From NCBI RefSeq assembly GCF_000739695.1, contig NZ_BBIO01000008.1, positions 84,207 through 148,206 on the forward strand: DNA of 64,000 bases, written 5' to 3'. The stretch is from Tepidicaulis marinus (lineage in GTDB: Bacteria > Pseudomonadota > Alphaproteobacteria > Parvibaculales > Parvibaculaceae). Below, piece after piece: positions 7,496 through 18,490 of the stretch (the stretch's first letter is position 1; each line of letters begins with the position of its first letter). The translations under genes and the position numbers were made by a program. Below the pieces are notes generated by a model, which did no database searches, was not told the DNA's origin, and saw nothing but the letters and a program-made list of their open reading frames with translations.

Positions 7496-9336
7496 CCGGG
7501 CGAATGAGAAAAACCTTTTTCCGCACCGCCGCGCTTAGCCTTTCCCTTGCCTTAAGCGCCGGGTTTTCGGGTACCCATGCAGGCGAAGCGCAGCACGGGC
7601 TCTCGATTTTCGGGGACTTTGAGTATGAGAAAGGCTTTTCGCATTTCTCCTATGTCAATCCGGATGCGACCAAGGGCGGCACGCTTTCGCTGATCGGCCC
7701 GACCGTTCGTTACAATCAGGGCTTCATGAGCTTCGATTCGCTCAACAGCTTCATCCTGCGCGGCACCGCGGCGCAAGGCATGGAGATGGTGTTCGATACG
7801 CTCATGGTGCGCAATTTCGACGAGCCCGATGCGCTTTACGGGCTCGTGGCCGAAAGCGCCGCGCTGTCGGAAGACGGCAACCGCCTCACCTTTCATTTGC
7901 GCGGCGGGGCTTATTTTCATGACGGCTCGCCGCTGACGGCGGAAGATGCCGCCTTCACGCTGGCGCTTCTCAAGGACAAAGGCCATCCCCTGATCGCGCA
8001 GAACATGCGCGAGGTGGCCGCCATCTCCGCGCCCGATGCCGCCACGCTGGTGATCGAATTTACCGGCAAGCAGACGCGGGACCTGCCGCTTTTCCTCGCG
8101 CAATTGCCGGTCTTCTCCAAAGCCTATTACACGGAGCACGAGTTCGACCGCACGACGCTGGAGCCGCCTTTGGGCTCCGGGCCTTACAAGGTCAAGAAGG
8201 CGGAGCCCGGCCGCGCCATCACCTATGAGCGGGTGAAGGATTATTGGGCGCGCGATCTGAATGTGAATAAAGGCCGGTGGAATTTCGGCGAAATCCGTTT
8301 TGAATATTTCCGCGACCGCACGGCGCAGTTCGAAGCCTTTAAAGCCGGGCAATATCTTTTCCGCGAGGAGTTCACCTCCAAGGTCTGGGCGACGGAGTAT
8401 AACTTCCCGGCCCTTAAAGAAGGCCGTGTCAAACAGCTCGTGCTGCCGGATGAAAGCCCGTCCGGCGCGCAAGGTTGGTTCATCAATACGCGGCGGGAAA
8501 AATTCGCCGATCCGCGCCTGCGCGAGGCGCTTTCCTATGCGTTCGATTTTGAATGGACGAACCGCAATCAGTTTTATGGGCTTTATAAGCGCACGGAGAG
8601 TTTCTTCGAGAACTCGCCCATGAAAGCCGAAGGGGTGCCCAGCGAAGGCGAACTCGCGCTGCTTGCCCCTTACCGCGACAGGCTGCCGGAAGAAGTTTTC
8701 AGCGAACCGGTGAGCCCGCCCGTTTCAGACGGCTCGGGCCGGGACCGCACGCTTCTGCGCAAAGCCGCCGGGCTTCTGGAGGAAGCAGGCTGGCGCATTG
8801 AAGACGGCAAGCGCGTCAACGATGAGGGCGAGGTGCTCTCCATCGAGTTTCTGACCAACGAGCCCACATGGGAGCGGATCAACGCGCCTTACATCCGCAA
8901 TCTGCAATTTCTCGGCATCGATGCGAGACTGCGCGTCGTCGATTCGGCGCAATATCAGCGCCGGCTCGACACGTATGATTTCGATCTGACCACCATGCGC
9001 TATTCCATGGCGCTGACGCCGGGCATCGAGATGCGCTCTTATTGGGGCTCTTCTTTTGCCGCGCAGCCCGGCAGCCGCAACCTGTCGGGTATTTCCGATC
9101 CGGTGATCGACGCGCTGATCGACAAGGTGATCGAAGCGGCGAGCCGGGAGGAACAGGAGACGGCGGCCCGCGCCCTCGACCGGGTTTTGCGCGCCGGGCA
9201 CTACTGGGTGCCGCAATGGTATAAGGCGAGCCATCATCTGGCCTTCTGGGACCGCTTCGGCCGACCGGCAGAAAAACCGGCCTATCAGCTCGGCGCCATC
9301 GACACCTGGTGGTCCACGGACATAAAAGACGAATAG
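7492..9336 (+). CDS. Peptide ABC transporter substrate-binding protein, YejA-like (copy 2)
   Basis: A second periplasmic SBP_bac_5 protein, 614 residues, clearly paralogous to the preceding one. Shared blocks are HGLSIFGDFEYEKGF, YVNPDATKGG, LEPPLGSGPY and YERVKDYWARDLNVN. An N-terminal signal peptide (RKTFFRTAALSLSLALSAG...HAG) is evident. It starts in a 4-base overlap with copy 1, so the two are translationally coupled. Two receptors feeding one permease pair suggests broadened peptide range. Confidence 0.91.
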   Translation: MTGRMRKTFFRTAALSLSLALSAGFSGTHAGEAQHGLSIFGDFEYEKGFSHFSYVNPDATKGGTLSLIGPTVRYNQGFMSFDSLNSFILRGTAAQGMEMVFDTLMVRNFDEPDALYGLVAESAALSEDGNRLTFHLRGGAYFHDGSPLTAEDAAFTLALLKDKGHPLIAQNMREVAAISAPDAATLVIEFTGKQTRDLPLFLAQLPVFSKAYYTEHEFDRTTLEPPLGSGPYKVKKAEPGRAITYERVKDYWARDLNVNKGRWNFGEIRFEYFRDRTAQFEAFKAGQYLFREEFTSKVWATEYNFPALKEGRVKQLVLPDESPSGAQGWFINTRREKFADPRLREALSYAFDFEWTNRNQFYGLYKRTESFFENSPMKAEGVPSEGELALLAPYRDRLPEEVFSEPVSPPVSDGSGRDRTLLRKAAGLLEEAGWRIEDGKRVNDEGEVLSIEFLTNEPTWERINAPYIRNLQFLGIDARLRVVDSAQYQRRLDTYDFDLTTMRYSMALTPGIEMRSYWGSSFAAQPGSRNLSGISDPVIDALIDKVIEAASREEQETAARALDRVLRAGHYWVPQWYKASHHLAFWDRFGRPAEKPAYQLGAIDTWWSTDIKDE

Positions 9337-9415
9337 ACGTATAAGCTCGAGGCCCTTGGGGAAGGGCGCGGCCTCCTATAGGCTCAGGCTAACAGCAGGG
9401 GAAAACGGACCGTCC

Positions 9416-10525
9416 ATGGCAGCCTATATTCTGCGGCGCTTGTTACTCATGATCCCGACCCTTCTCGGGATCATGCTTGTCAGTTTCATCGTGGTGCAAT
9501 TCGCCCCCGGCGGGCCGGTGGAGCGCGTCATCGCGCAACTCACCGGCACGGAGGTTTCGGCCACTGCCCGGGTGGGCGGCGGCAGCGGCGATTTCGGCGC
9601 CAATCAAGGCACGTCCGGCGGCTCGGGCGGCGATGTGACGAGCAAATACCGCGGCGCGCAGGGCCTCGATCCGGAATTCATCAAGGAGCTGGAAAAGCAA
9701 TTCGGTTTCGACAAGCCGGTGCATGAGCGCTTCGGCCTGATGATCTGGAATTACGCCCGCTTCGATTTCGGCGAAAGCTATTTCCGCGATGTCGCCGTGG
9801 TCGATCTGGTGCTGGAAAAAATGCCGGTCTCCATTTCTCTCGGGCTCTGGACGACGCTGATCACTTATCTCATCTCCATTCCGCTCGGCATTGCCAAAGC
9901 CGTGCGGGACGGCAGCCGCTTCGACGTCTGGACGAGCGGGGCGATTATCGTGGGCTATGCGGTACCCGGTTTTCTCTTCGCCGTCTTTCTCATCGTCGTT
10001 TTTGCCGGGGGAAACTATTTCCAGATTTTCCCACTGAGGGGCCTGACCTCGGAAAATTGGGCCGAGCTTCCCTGGTATGCGCAGATCCTCGATTATTTCT
10101 GGCATATCGCCCTGCCCGTGCTTTCCATGGTGATCGGGGCTTTTGCGACGACCACGCTTTTGACGAAGAACTCCTTTCTCGATGAAATCAAAAAACATTA
10201 TGTCGTCACCGCCCGCGCCAAGGGGCTGAAAGAACGCCAAGTGCTTTACGGCCATGTCTTCCGTAATGCCATGCTGATCGTGGTGGCGGGCTTTCCCGGC
10301 GCTTTTGTCGGGGCGTTCTTCGCCGGCTCCATTCTCATCGAAACGATTTTCTCGCTCGACGGGCTAGGGCTTCTTTCCTTCGAGTCCATCGTCAACCGGG
10401 ATTATCCGGTGGTCTTTGCAACGCTTTATATCTTTTCGCTGATCGGCATGGTGGTGACGCTGATTTCCGATCTCACCTATACCTGGATCGATCCCCGGAT
10501 CGATTTCGAAACGCGGGAGGTGTGA
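9416..10525 (+). CDS. yejB: Microcin C/peptide ABC transporter permease, YejB-like
   Basis: An inner-membrane permease with the DppB-type fold. It has 369 residues from the ATG at 9416; a TTG 20 codons upstream was rejected. The first helix begins ILRRLLLMIPTLLG. It is followed by a periplasmic loop with a Gly/Ser-rich insert (residues about 55-80), then the BPD_transp_1 core with the EAA-like loop around TARAKGLKERQVLYGH. It ends just before yejE. Confidence 0.93.
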   Translation: MAAYILRRLLLMIPTLLGIMLVSFIVVQFAPGGPVERVIAQLTGTEVSATARVGGGSGDFGANQGTSGGSGGDVTSKYRGAQGLDPEFIKELEKQFGFDKPVHERFGLMIWNYARFDFGESYFRDVAVVDLVLEKMPVSISLGLWTTLITYLISIPLGIAKAVRDGSRFDVWTSGAIIVGYAVPGFLFAVFLIVVFAGGNYFQIFPLRGLTSENWAELPWYAQILDYFWHIALPVLSMVIGAFATTTLLTKNSFLDEIKKHYVVTARAKGLKERQVLYGHVFRNAMLIVVAGFPGAFVGAFFAGSILIETIFSLDGLGLLSFESIVNRDYPVVFATLYIFSLIGMVVTLISDLTYTWIDPRIDFETREV

Positions 10526-10527
10526 GA

Positions 10528-11592
10528 ATGCGCGTTCTTGAAACCCTTCTGCGCCGGCCCATCCGCGTCAGCCCGCTCAATCAGCGCCGCTGGGTCAATT
10601 TCAAAAACAACCGCCGGGGCTATTGGAGCCTCTGGATCTTCGCGGTGCTCTTCGTCTTTTCTATGTTCGCCGAGTTCATCGCCAACGACCGCCCGCTCCT
10701 CGTCATCCATAATGACGAATTCTACTTTCCGGTTTTTGTCGATTACCCGGAAACGGAGTTCGGCGGCTTTTTCGCCACCGCCGCAGATTACCGCGACCCT
10801 TATGTGCAGGAGCTGATCGAGAAGGAAGGGGATGGCACGATCATCTGGCCGCTCATTCCCTATTCCTATCAAACGATCAACCGTGATTTGCCGGTGCCCG
10901 CCCCCGCCCCGCCCAGCGCGGAAAACTGGCTCGGCACGGACGATCAGGGCCGCGATGTGGTGGCCCGGCTCATCTACGGCTTCCGCCTTTCGGTGATTTT
11001 CGGCCTGGTGCTGACGCTGCTTTCTTCCATCATCGGGGTGGCGGCCGGCGCCGTGCAGGGCTATTTCGGCGGCTGGACCGACCTTATCTTCCAGCGCGTC
11101 ATCGAAATCTGGAACGCCGTGCCCGCGCTCTATCTGCTGATCATCATCGCGGCGATCATCGAGCCCAATTTTTGGATATTGCTCGGCATTCTTTTGCTCT
11201 TCAGCTGGGTGGCGCTGGTCGGTGTCGTGCGGGCGGAGTTCCTTCGCGCGCGCAACTTCGAATATGTGAAAGCGGCCCGCGCGCTCGGCGTTTCCAATAT
11301 CGTCATTATGTTCAAACACCTGCTGCCCAATGCCATGGTCGCAACGCTGACTTTCCTGCCTTTCATTCTAAACTCGTCAATCACGACGCTCACCTCGCTC
11401 GACTTTTTAGGCTTCGGCCTGCCGCCCGGCTCGCCCTCCCTCGGCGAACTTTTGGCGCAAGGTAAAGCCAATCTGCAGGCGCCGTGGCTCGGCTTTGCCG
11501 GGTTCTTCTCCATCGCCATCATGCTCTCGCTCCTCATCTTCATCGGTGAGGCGGTGCGCGATGCCTTCGATCCCCGCAAGACGCTGACATAA
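10528..11592 (+). CDS. yejE: Microcin C/peptide ABC transporter permease, YejE-like
   Basis: The second permease of the importer, DppC-type, 354 residues. I start at the ATG at 10528 because GGGAGG (10515-10520) is 7 bases away; a GTG at 10522 would be only 1 base from it. The N-terminus (SPLNQRRWVNFKNNRRGYWSLW) is the OppC-type motif, followed by a periplasmic loop containing LGTDDQGRDV. The EAA loop is near AARALGVSNIVIMFKHLLPN. Confidence 0.94.
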   Translation: MRVLETLLRRPIRVSPLNQRRWVNFKNNRRGYWSLWIFAVLFVFSMFAEFIANDRPLLVIHNDEFYFPVFVDYPETEFGGFFATAADYRDPYVQELIEKEGDGTIIWPLIPYSYQTINRDLPVPAPAPPSAENWLGTDDQGRDVVARLIYGFRLSVIFGLVLTLLSSIIGVAAGAVQGYFGGWTDLIFQRVIEIWNAVPALYLLIIIAAIIEPNFWILLGILLLFSWVALVGVVRAEFLRARNFEYVKAARALGVSNIVIMFKHLLPNAMVATLTFLPFILNSSITTLTSLDFLGFGLPPGSPSLGELLAQGKANLQAPWLGFAGFFSIAIMLSLLIFIGEAVRDAFDPRKTLT

Positions 11593-11603
11593 GGACGAAT
11601 GGC

Positions 11604-13229
<1,626 letters not shown>

Positions 13230-13235
13230 GCGGTT

Positions 13236-13279
13236 TTAGATACCGCCCGCCACATACCGCCCATTAGATACCATTTGTG
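13236..13279. repeat. Three degenerate 14-bp tandem units over a stop codon
   Basis: The units begin at about 13238, 13252 and 13266 and share AxATACCGCCC. TTAGATACC is identical at 13236-13244 and 13264-13272. The block covers the stop codon of the following minus-strand hydrolase (13264-13266). Confidence 0.6.
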
Positions 13280-14142
13280 AGGCGCTTGACCGAGGTGATG
13301 GGCCCGTCGGTGCGCGAAATGCGCCCTGCTGCATCTTCCAGAGGCTCGCGCGTCACCGCCATGAAAGTGGCATTGGCGTGGAGCATCGTCTTTTCATCGC
13401 ACATGATGCCGACATGGCCGCGCCAGAAGACAAGATCGCCGCGCCTCAGGCCCGTCAGGTCGTAAGGCTCGGCCAGCCGCTCGCCGAGCGCTGCTTCCTG
13501 CATATCCGTGTCGCGCAGGGAATGAATGCCCGCCCGCTCCAGCGCCATTTGCACAAGGCCCGAACAATCCAGCCCCATGCTGCCCCGCCCGCCCCATAGA
13601 TAAGGCGTGCCGAGAAAGCTTTCGGCAATGGCGACATAATCATCGACATAGGCGCCGATGGGCGCGAGATGGGCGGAAAAGACGAAACCGCCGCCTTCGA
13701 TCTCACTGAAACGGCCCGCTGCGCCCGCCACCTTGACCTTGGCGTTCATGGGCAAAGGCACAACGGGCTGGGTTTTCATATCCGGGCGCGGATAGATGAA
13801 GGTGCGCAGCGCCACCACCCGGTGCTCAGGCTCGGCGCGCTTGGGCAGAAGATGGGTCGCATCCACATAGCCCACATAATCATCGAAAGCGGATTGGCCC
13901 CAGGCCCAGCCGTTCTTTTCCTCATAAACGCGGAAGGTTTCGCCGAAAAGAATTTGCGTATCCATTGCCCCATCCGGCGCGGGCTTGCGGCGCAAGGCGG
14001 CCGCGCCCGTGATCACCGAATGATCTTCACCTTCTTCGAAGCGCGCCGCCTCCACCTCGCCGCGCAGATGCGCCGCCGCCAAGTCCGGCCGGTAAGGGTT
14101 GAGACGCCGGTCTGGATTTTTCCTCTCATTGGACTGCGTCAC
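13264..14142 (-). CDS. NlpC/P60 family cell-wall hydrolase with SH3-like domains
   Basis: A 292-residue papain-like peptidase, probably cleaving peptidoglycan stem peptides. Residues about 45-165 resemble two bacterial SH3 folds (GWAWGQ...YVGYV). The NlpC/P60 domain (about 167-290) has catalytic C193 in LDCSGLV, H243 in GHVGIM and a third polar residue near H255. I see no N-terminal signal peptide, so export or a cytoplasmic recycling role is open. It follows the MarR-type gene with a 4-base overlap. Confidence 0.88.
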   Translation of the reverse strand: MTQSNERKNPDRRLNPYRPDLAAAHLRGEVEAARFEEGEDHSVITGAAALRRKPAPDGAMDTQILFGETFRVYEEKNGWAWGQSAFDDYVGYVDATHLLPKRAEPEHRVVALRTFIYPRPDMKTQPVVPLPMNAKVKVAGAAGRFSEIEGGGFVFSAHLAPIGAYVDDYVAIAESFLGTPYLWGGRGSMGLDCSGLVQMALERAGIHSLRDTDMQEAALGERLAEPYDLTGLRRGDLVFWRGHVGIMCDEKTMLHANATFMAVTREPLEDAAGRISRTDGPITSVKRLTNGI

Positions 14143-14495
14143 GGCTGAATGACCTTTGCCTTCTCGATGATGGAATCGGCGAAATCGGTCAGAAACACGG
14201 AGCCTTTCACCGTACGCTGAACGAGCACGTTACGCTTGTCCTGCTCGTCGCGCTTGCGCCTTAAAAGATCGAGCCGGCCCATCGTGTCGAGCGCGCGGGT
14301 GATGGCCGGTTTGGAGACGCCCAGCTTGGCGGCAAGGCCGCGCACCGTGTGCGGCGGCGGCTCGAGATAGACCGTCAGCAATATGGATATCTGGCGGGCC
14401 GACAGATCCGGGCCCTCATCCCGCACCATTTCGACCATTACATCATGCCAGAGCTTGAGCGCATGCAGCGGCTTGAGCTCCAGTGTCATCGGCAA
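14139..14495 (-). CDS. MarR-type winged-helix transcriptional regulator
   Basis: A 118-residue DNA-binding protein. The helix-turn-helix lies around residues 55-85 (VRGLAAKLGVSKPAITRALDTM), followed by a basic wing (RRKRDEQDKRN). The ligand is unknown. It overlaps the start of the NlpC/P60 gene (ATGA type), so the two are one transcription unit. I see no clear operator in the 112 bases upstream. Confidence 0.85.
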   Translation of the reverse strand: MPMTLELKPLHALKLWHDVMVEMVRDEGPDLSARQISILLTVYLEPPPHTVRGLAAKLGVSKPAITRALDTMGRLDLLRRKRDEQDKRNVLVQRTVKGSVFLTDFADSIIEKAKVIQP

Positions 14496-14607
14496 ATCCC
14501 CCCGGCTGCCTTATCCGTTTCGGATGCGTTTCATCCTAGCGGGGCCGGGGATTAAAATAAAGCGCCTTGGTTCGGGCCGCCCGAAAGCGCCGGGAACCTG
14601 CGCCCTA

Positions 14608-15993
14608 TCAGCCGAAATGACGGGCGATATAGCGGTCGAGGGCGCGGATCGTCTGCGCCGCCCCGCCCAAGGGCCTGCCCGGTTTCGCTGCGGGGTTCCA
14701 GGCATAAATGTCGAAATGGACGTAGGTTTTCGCCTTTTCCACGAAACGGCTGAGGAAAAGCGCCGCCGTTACCGAGCCTGCAAAACCGTTTTCGGTAATG
14801 TGGTTCACATCCGCGATCTGCGAGTCGAGCCATTTGTCATAAGGCCCCCAAAGCGGCAGCCGCCACATTGGGTCCGCATGAGCCTTGGCAAGCGCCTGCA
14901 ATTCACCGGCAAAGGCCTCGTCCTTCGTATAATAAGGCGGCAGGTCAGGGCCGAGCGCCACACGGGCCGCGCCCGTCAGCGTCGCCATATCGATCAGAAG
15001 TTCCGGCGCTTCCCCGTCCGCTTCCGCCAGGGCATCGGCGAGAATAAGCCGGCCTTCGGCATCGGTATTGCCGATTTCCACGGTGAGACCCTTGCGGCTT
15101 TGCAAAACATCGCCGGGGCGGAAGGCATTGCCCGCCACCGCATTTTCAACGGCCGGCACGAGAATGCGCAGGCAGATATCGAGCCCGCGCTCCATGATCA
15201 TTTGCCCGAGGGCGAGGACATGGGCCGCCCCGCCCATATCCTTTTTCATGAGCCCCATGGAATTGCCGGGTTTGAGATTGAGCCCGCCGGTGTCGAAGCA
15301 AACACCCTTGCCGACCAGCGTCACCTTGCGTCCTTCAGGATTGCCCCAGCGGATGTCGATGAGGCGGGGCTCGGCGCCCGCCCCCGCCGCCCGGCCGACC
15401 GCATGGACCATGGGATAGTTCGCGCCCAGCAGCGCGTCACCGGTAATGACATCGATCTTCGCGCCATGGGCTTTGGCAAGCTGGCGGGCGGCTTCCTCAA
15501 GCTCGGCGGGGCCGAGATCGCCTGCCGGTGTGTTGACGAGATCGCGCACCAGAAAGACGGCGCCCGCATCACGCAACACGTCCGCCTTCTTCACCCCTTC
15601 GGGCAGAACAAGACGCGGGAATTCTTTCACCTTGCCGGCGTAACGGGTGAAGCGGTAGGCGCCCAGCACCCATGAAAGCGCGGCAAGATAAGGATCGGCG
15701 CCCGAGAACTCACAAATCCGGTAATCGCCGAGCGGCAGCGCCTGTGTCAGCGCGCCGAAGGCGAAAGGATCCCCGCCATCGCCCAGCCCCAAGAGCACAC
15801 CCGCAATGCCCCCATCATCGGCGGGCAGCATGAGCACGCGCCCTTCCTCGGCTTCGAACCGCTGCGTCTCGGCCCAATGGGCCCGCGCGCCTGCATGTTC
15901 GCCCTTCCAGGTCTCCAGGTCCGCTTTTTTCAGGGCCCAGACCGGAATGGCCTTGTTTTCGCTTTCGCTGATCAGTAAATCGCGCACAATCAT
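14608..15993 (-). CDS. M17 family leucyl aminopeptidase
   Basis: A cytoplasmic di-metal aminopeptidase of 461 residues. Metal and catalytic motifs are VGKGVCFDTGGLNLKP and NTDAEGRLILADAL, with KKDMGGAA between them. I use the ATG at 15993 (MIVRDLL...); the open frame extends 46 codons upstream, but those residues are Cys/Arg-rich and look non-coding. It may finish degradation of imported peptides, although it is not in the importer operon. It diverges from the DUF1737 gene. Confidence 0.93.
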   Translation of the reverse strand: MIVRDLLISESENKAIPVWALKKADLETWKGEHAGARAHWAETQRFEAEEGRVLMLPADDGGIAGVLLGLGDGGDPFAFGALTQALPLGDYRICEFSGADPYLAALSWVLGAYRFTRYAGKVKEFPRLVLPEGVKKADVLRDAGAVFLVRDLVNTPAGDLGPAELEEAARQLAKAHGAKIDVITGDALLGANYPMVHAVGRAAGAGAEPRLIDIRWGNPEGRKVTLVGKGVCFDTGGLNLKPGNSMGLMKKDMGGAAHVLALGQMIMERGLDICLRILVPAVENAVAGNAFRPGDVLQSRKGLTVEIGNTDAEGRLILADALAEADGEAPELLIDMATLTGAARVALGPDLPPYYTKDEAFAGELQALAKAHADPMWRLPLWGPYDKWLDSQIADVNHITENGFAGSVTAALFLSRFVEKAKTYVHFDIYAWNPAAKPGRPLGGAAQTIRALDRYIARHFG

Positions 15994-16082
15994 CTCACAC
16001 AGATAGAAGCCGTCATTGCCGCCAGACCTTATAGAGAGGCCGGTTTTTACGCAATGAGGGCGATGGAGCGGGAGTAAACCAC

Positions 16083-16259
16083 ATGTCCGAACTGCGCTAC
16101 AGGCTCTTGACCGGCCCAGACGACAAAGCATTTTGCGAGAAAGTGAGCGAGGCGCTGGAAAACGGCTACCGGCTCTATGGCTCGCCGAGCCTTACCTTCA
16201 ACGGTGAACGTGTGATCGCGGCACAAGCGGTGATCAAGGACCCGGGCGATATCGCTTAA
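16083..16259 (+). CDS. DUF1737 small protein
   Basis: A 58-residue protein (MSELRYRLLTGPDD..., ending KDPGDIA) matching my memory of the DUF1737 family. Shared features are the YRLLTGPDDxxFCxxVxEAL start and the central NGYRLYGSP. The function is unknown. It is divergent from the aminopeptidase, with only 89 bases between them, and its stop is 12 bases from that of the convergent TAXI gene. Confidence 0.82.
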   Translation: MSELRYRLLTGPDDKAFCEKVSEALENGYRLYGSPSLTFNGERVIAAQAVIKDPGDIA

Positions 16260-16271
16260 AGGCGCGGCGGT

Positions 16272-17411
16272 TCAGCGGGCCAGGATACCTTTTTCGAAGT
16301 AGTACCGCTCGGCGCCTGGATGCAGGAAGATCGGCACGCCGCGCACGGCTGTTTCGGGCATGATCAATGCCCTTTCCGGATGCGAGAGGGCGAGCGTTTC
16401 TTTGCTGCGCTCGTCGAAAAGCGCTCGTGTTATGTCGTGCACCAGTTCCTCGGGCATGTCCGCCCGCGTCACCCACATGGCGCCGACGGCGATCGTGCCT
16501 ATGGCGCCGGTGCCCGGATATACTCCTTCCTCGATCGTATAGCCTTCATAATGGGCGTTCTTGATGCGCAGTCCTTCGGCAGGCGCGCCTTCGATGGGCA
16601 CCAGCCGGCCCGCATCGCGCAAGATGAGCGTGCGGATCAAAGGCGCAGGCGCGCCGGTGATCATGAAGAAGGCATCGATTTCGCCCGACAATAAAAGATC
16701 GGCGGCGCGGTTGGCATCTTCCTCGAGCAGCGTCAGGCTGCGTTTGCGGATACCGAATTCGTTCATGATCGCATGGGCATCGACCCAGGTGCCCGAGCCC
16801 TTGGAGCCGATGGCGACACGCTTGCCTTTCAGATCGCTAACCGTTTCGATCTCGCTATCCATCGCGGCGACGAGATGCAGCGCTTCGGGATAAAGATTGG
16901 CAATGACACGCAGGTTCTCGCGCGGCGCCTCGCCTTTGAAAATCCCCTCGCCCTTGAAGGCGGCATCGAGGACATTCGCCTGCACAAGCCCGCTTTCGAA
17001 AATGCCGGTCGCGACATTGCGCACATTGGCCACCGAGCCGGGCGAGCTTTTGACGACGGCAATGAGCCCGTCGACACCGCAGCGCCCGCCGAGCTCGCAC
17101 GGGTCCCCGCCGGGCGGGCGGCTGATCACCCCGGCCAGCACCTCGCCCATGCGGAAATAGGTGCCCCCCGTTGCCCCCGTCGCGATACGGAAAAATGTTA
17201 CTTTGCCCGCCTCGTCCGACGTCCAGGCTCCCGAGCGCACGACCCCAAGCGCCAAAACGCCAAAGACAATGGCGCCGAGCAGCAGATAGGCAACACGCTC
17301 CTTGTCCCAGCTCGACATGCGCTCCCAGCCTTGCCGGAAAAACCGCGCGGCCCGGCTGCCCTTTGCCGGGGCGTTCGTTCCTGGTTCCTCATTTTCATGC
17401 GGGTCGGACAT
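16272..17411 (-). CDS. TAXI-family TRAP transporter solute-binding subunit
   Basis: A 379-residue receptor of the TRAP-associated type, N-terminally anchored by one helix (about residues 41-62, VAYLLLGAIVFGVLALGVV). The TAXI hallmark is FFRIATGATGGTYFRMGEVLA, with LKGKRVAIGSKGSGTWVDA in the second lobe. A Cys pair (PCELGGRC) is inserted at about 108-115. No TRAP permease gene is near, so the transport partner must be elsewhere or the protein has another role. Confidence 0.88.
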   Translation of the reverse strand: MSDPHENEEPGTNAPAKGSRAARFFRQGWERMSSWDKERVAYLLLGAIVFGVLALGVVRSGAWTSDEAGKVTFFRIATGATGGTYFRMGEVLAGVISRPPGGDPCELGGRCGVDGLIAVVKSSPGSVANVRNVATGIFESGLVQANVLDAAFKGEGIFKGEAPRENLRVIANLYPEALHLVAAMDSEIETVSDLKGKRVAIGSKGSGTWVDAHAIMNEFGIRKRSLTLLEEDANRAADLLLSGEIDAFFMITGAPAPLIRTLILRDAGRLVPIEGAPAEGLRIKNAHYEGYTIEEGVYPGTGAIGTIAVGAMWVTRADMPEELVHDITRALFDERSKETLALSHPERALIMPETAVRGVPIFLHPGAERYYFEKGILAR

Positions 17412-17624
17412 TCGTGTTCCTGTTTCTCCGGCCGGTGGCGGTGCCAGCTTCCGATGGAAATTTACGTTCCGTTTACTTCATAAGTCCCGGTTTCAAAAGC
17501 CTGCGGGGGCACTGCCGGGCCACAAGACGCCTTATGTTTAAGCCTTTCTTGAGACCTCTGACGCAAAATAAGGGACATAAAGGCCGCCTTTCGGCCAGGA
17601 CGTTTTGCTTTCAGGGATCGGATC

Positions 17625-18440
17625 ATGGGGAAACCGGCGCAATCCAAGTTTAAAGGACGTGCCAGACTGATGCCAGTGCTGGCATCCGTTCTTGTGCTGG
17701 GCGCCTGCGCCACGAGCGAGGGCCCGCAATCCACCGTGAACCCGGCGAGCCTTGGCGTGAGCGCGGGTGAAAGCGGCAATCCAATTGCCGATGCGGCCTA
17801 TTGGGGCGGCCAGTACGAGCAAAATCCGGGTGATGCGGAAACCGCGGCCAAATATGGCGCAAGCCTGCGCCAGCTCAAATCCTTCGAACAGGCCATGACC
17901 GTGCTCTCCGTCGCCGCGCGCCAGCATCCCGATCATGCCGGGATCATGGCCGAATACGGCAAAGTGATGGTTGCGGCCGGTCAGGGAACGAAAGCCATTC
18001 CGGTGCTTGTGAAAGCGGCCACGCTCAACCCGAGCGATTGGCGTGTTTTGGCCGCGCAGGGCGTTGCTTACGATCAGCAGGGTCAGCACAGCGAAGCGCA
18101 GATGAAATACCGCAGCGCGCTGAAGCTCGCCCCCGACCATCCCAGCATCCTGACCAATCTGGGCCTTTCCCAGGCTTTGGCGGGCGAGCTTGTGGAAGCC
18201 GAGCAGACATTGCGCCGCGCGGTCTCCAATCCCTCCGCCGGTGCCAAGGCGCGGCAAAACCTGTCGCTCGTGCTCGGCCTGAAGGGCGATTTCGACGAAG
18301 CGGCCCGCCTGGCCAAGGCCGACCTGCCGCCCAATGTCGTCAGCAACAATATCGATTACATCCGCTCCATGCTGGTGCAGCCGGCACTTTGGAAGCAGAT
18401 GGAACAGCTCGATGCGCCGATCGACACGCAGATCCAGTAA
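17625..18440 (+). CDS. tadD: TadD-like TPR lipoprotein of the Flp pilus system
   Basis: An outer-membrane pilotin-like lipoprotein expected to help secretin assembly. Of 271 residues, the lipobox is LGAC with C28 as lipidated residue. TPR-type helices run from about 70 to 240 (e.g. NPSDWRVLAAQGVAYDQQG and LAPDHPSILTNLGLSQALAG). The ATG follows GGATC. It is transcribed towards tadC, opposite to the rest of the tad cluster, and so has its own promoter in the 213-base gap upstream. Confidence 0.88.
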   Translation: MGKPAQSKFKGRARLMPVLASVLVLGACATSEGPQSTVNPASLGVSAGESGNPIADAAYWGGQYEQNPGDAETAAKYGASLRQLKSFEQAMTVLSVAARQHPDHAGIMAEYGKVMVAAGQGTKAIPVLVKAATLNPSDWRVLAAQGVAYDQQGQHSEAQMKYRSALKLAPDHPSILTNLGLSQALAGELVEAEQTLRRAVSNPSAGAKARQNLSLVLGLKGDFDEAARLAKADLPPNVVSNNIDYIRSMLVQPALWKQMEQLDAPIDTQIQ

Positions 18441-18460
18441 TTTCAAATCTTTTCAAAACG

Positions 18461-18490
18461 AAAAAGCCGCGCTCTGCCAGCGCGGCTTTT
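18461..18490. terminator. Bidirectional terminator between tadD and tadC
   Basis: AAAAGCCGCGCT and AGCGCGGCTTTT pair perfectly around CTGCC. It is A-rich before and T-rich after, so it can stop transcription from both sides of this convergent pair. Confidence 0.9.
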
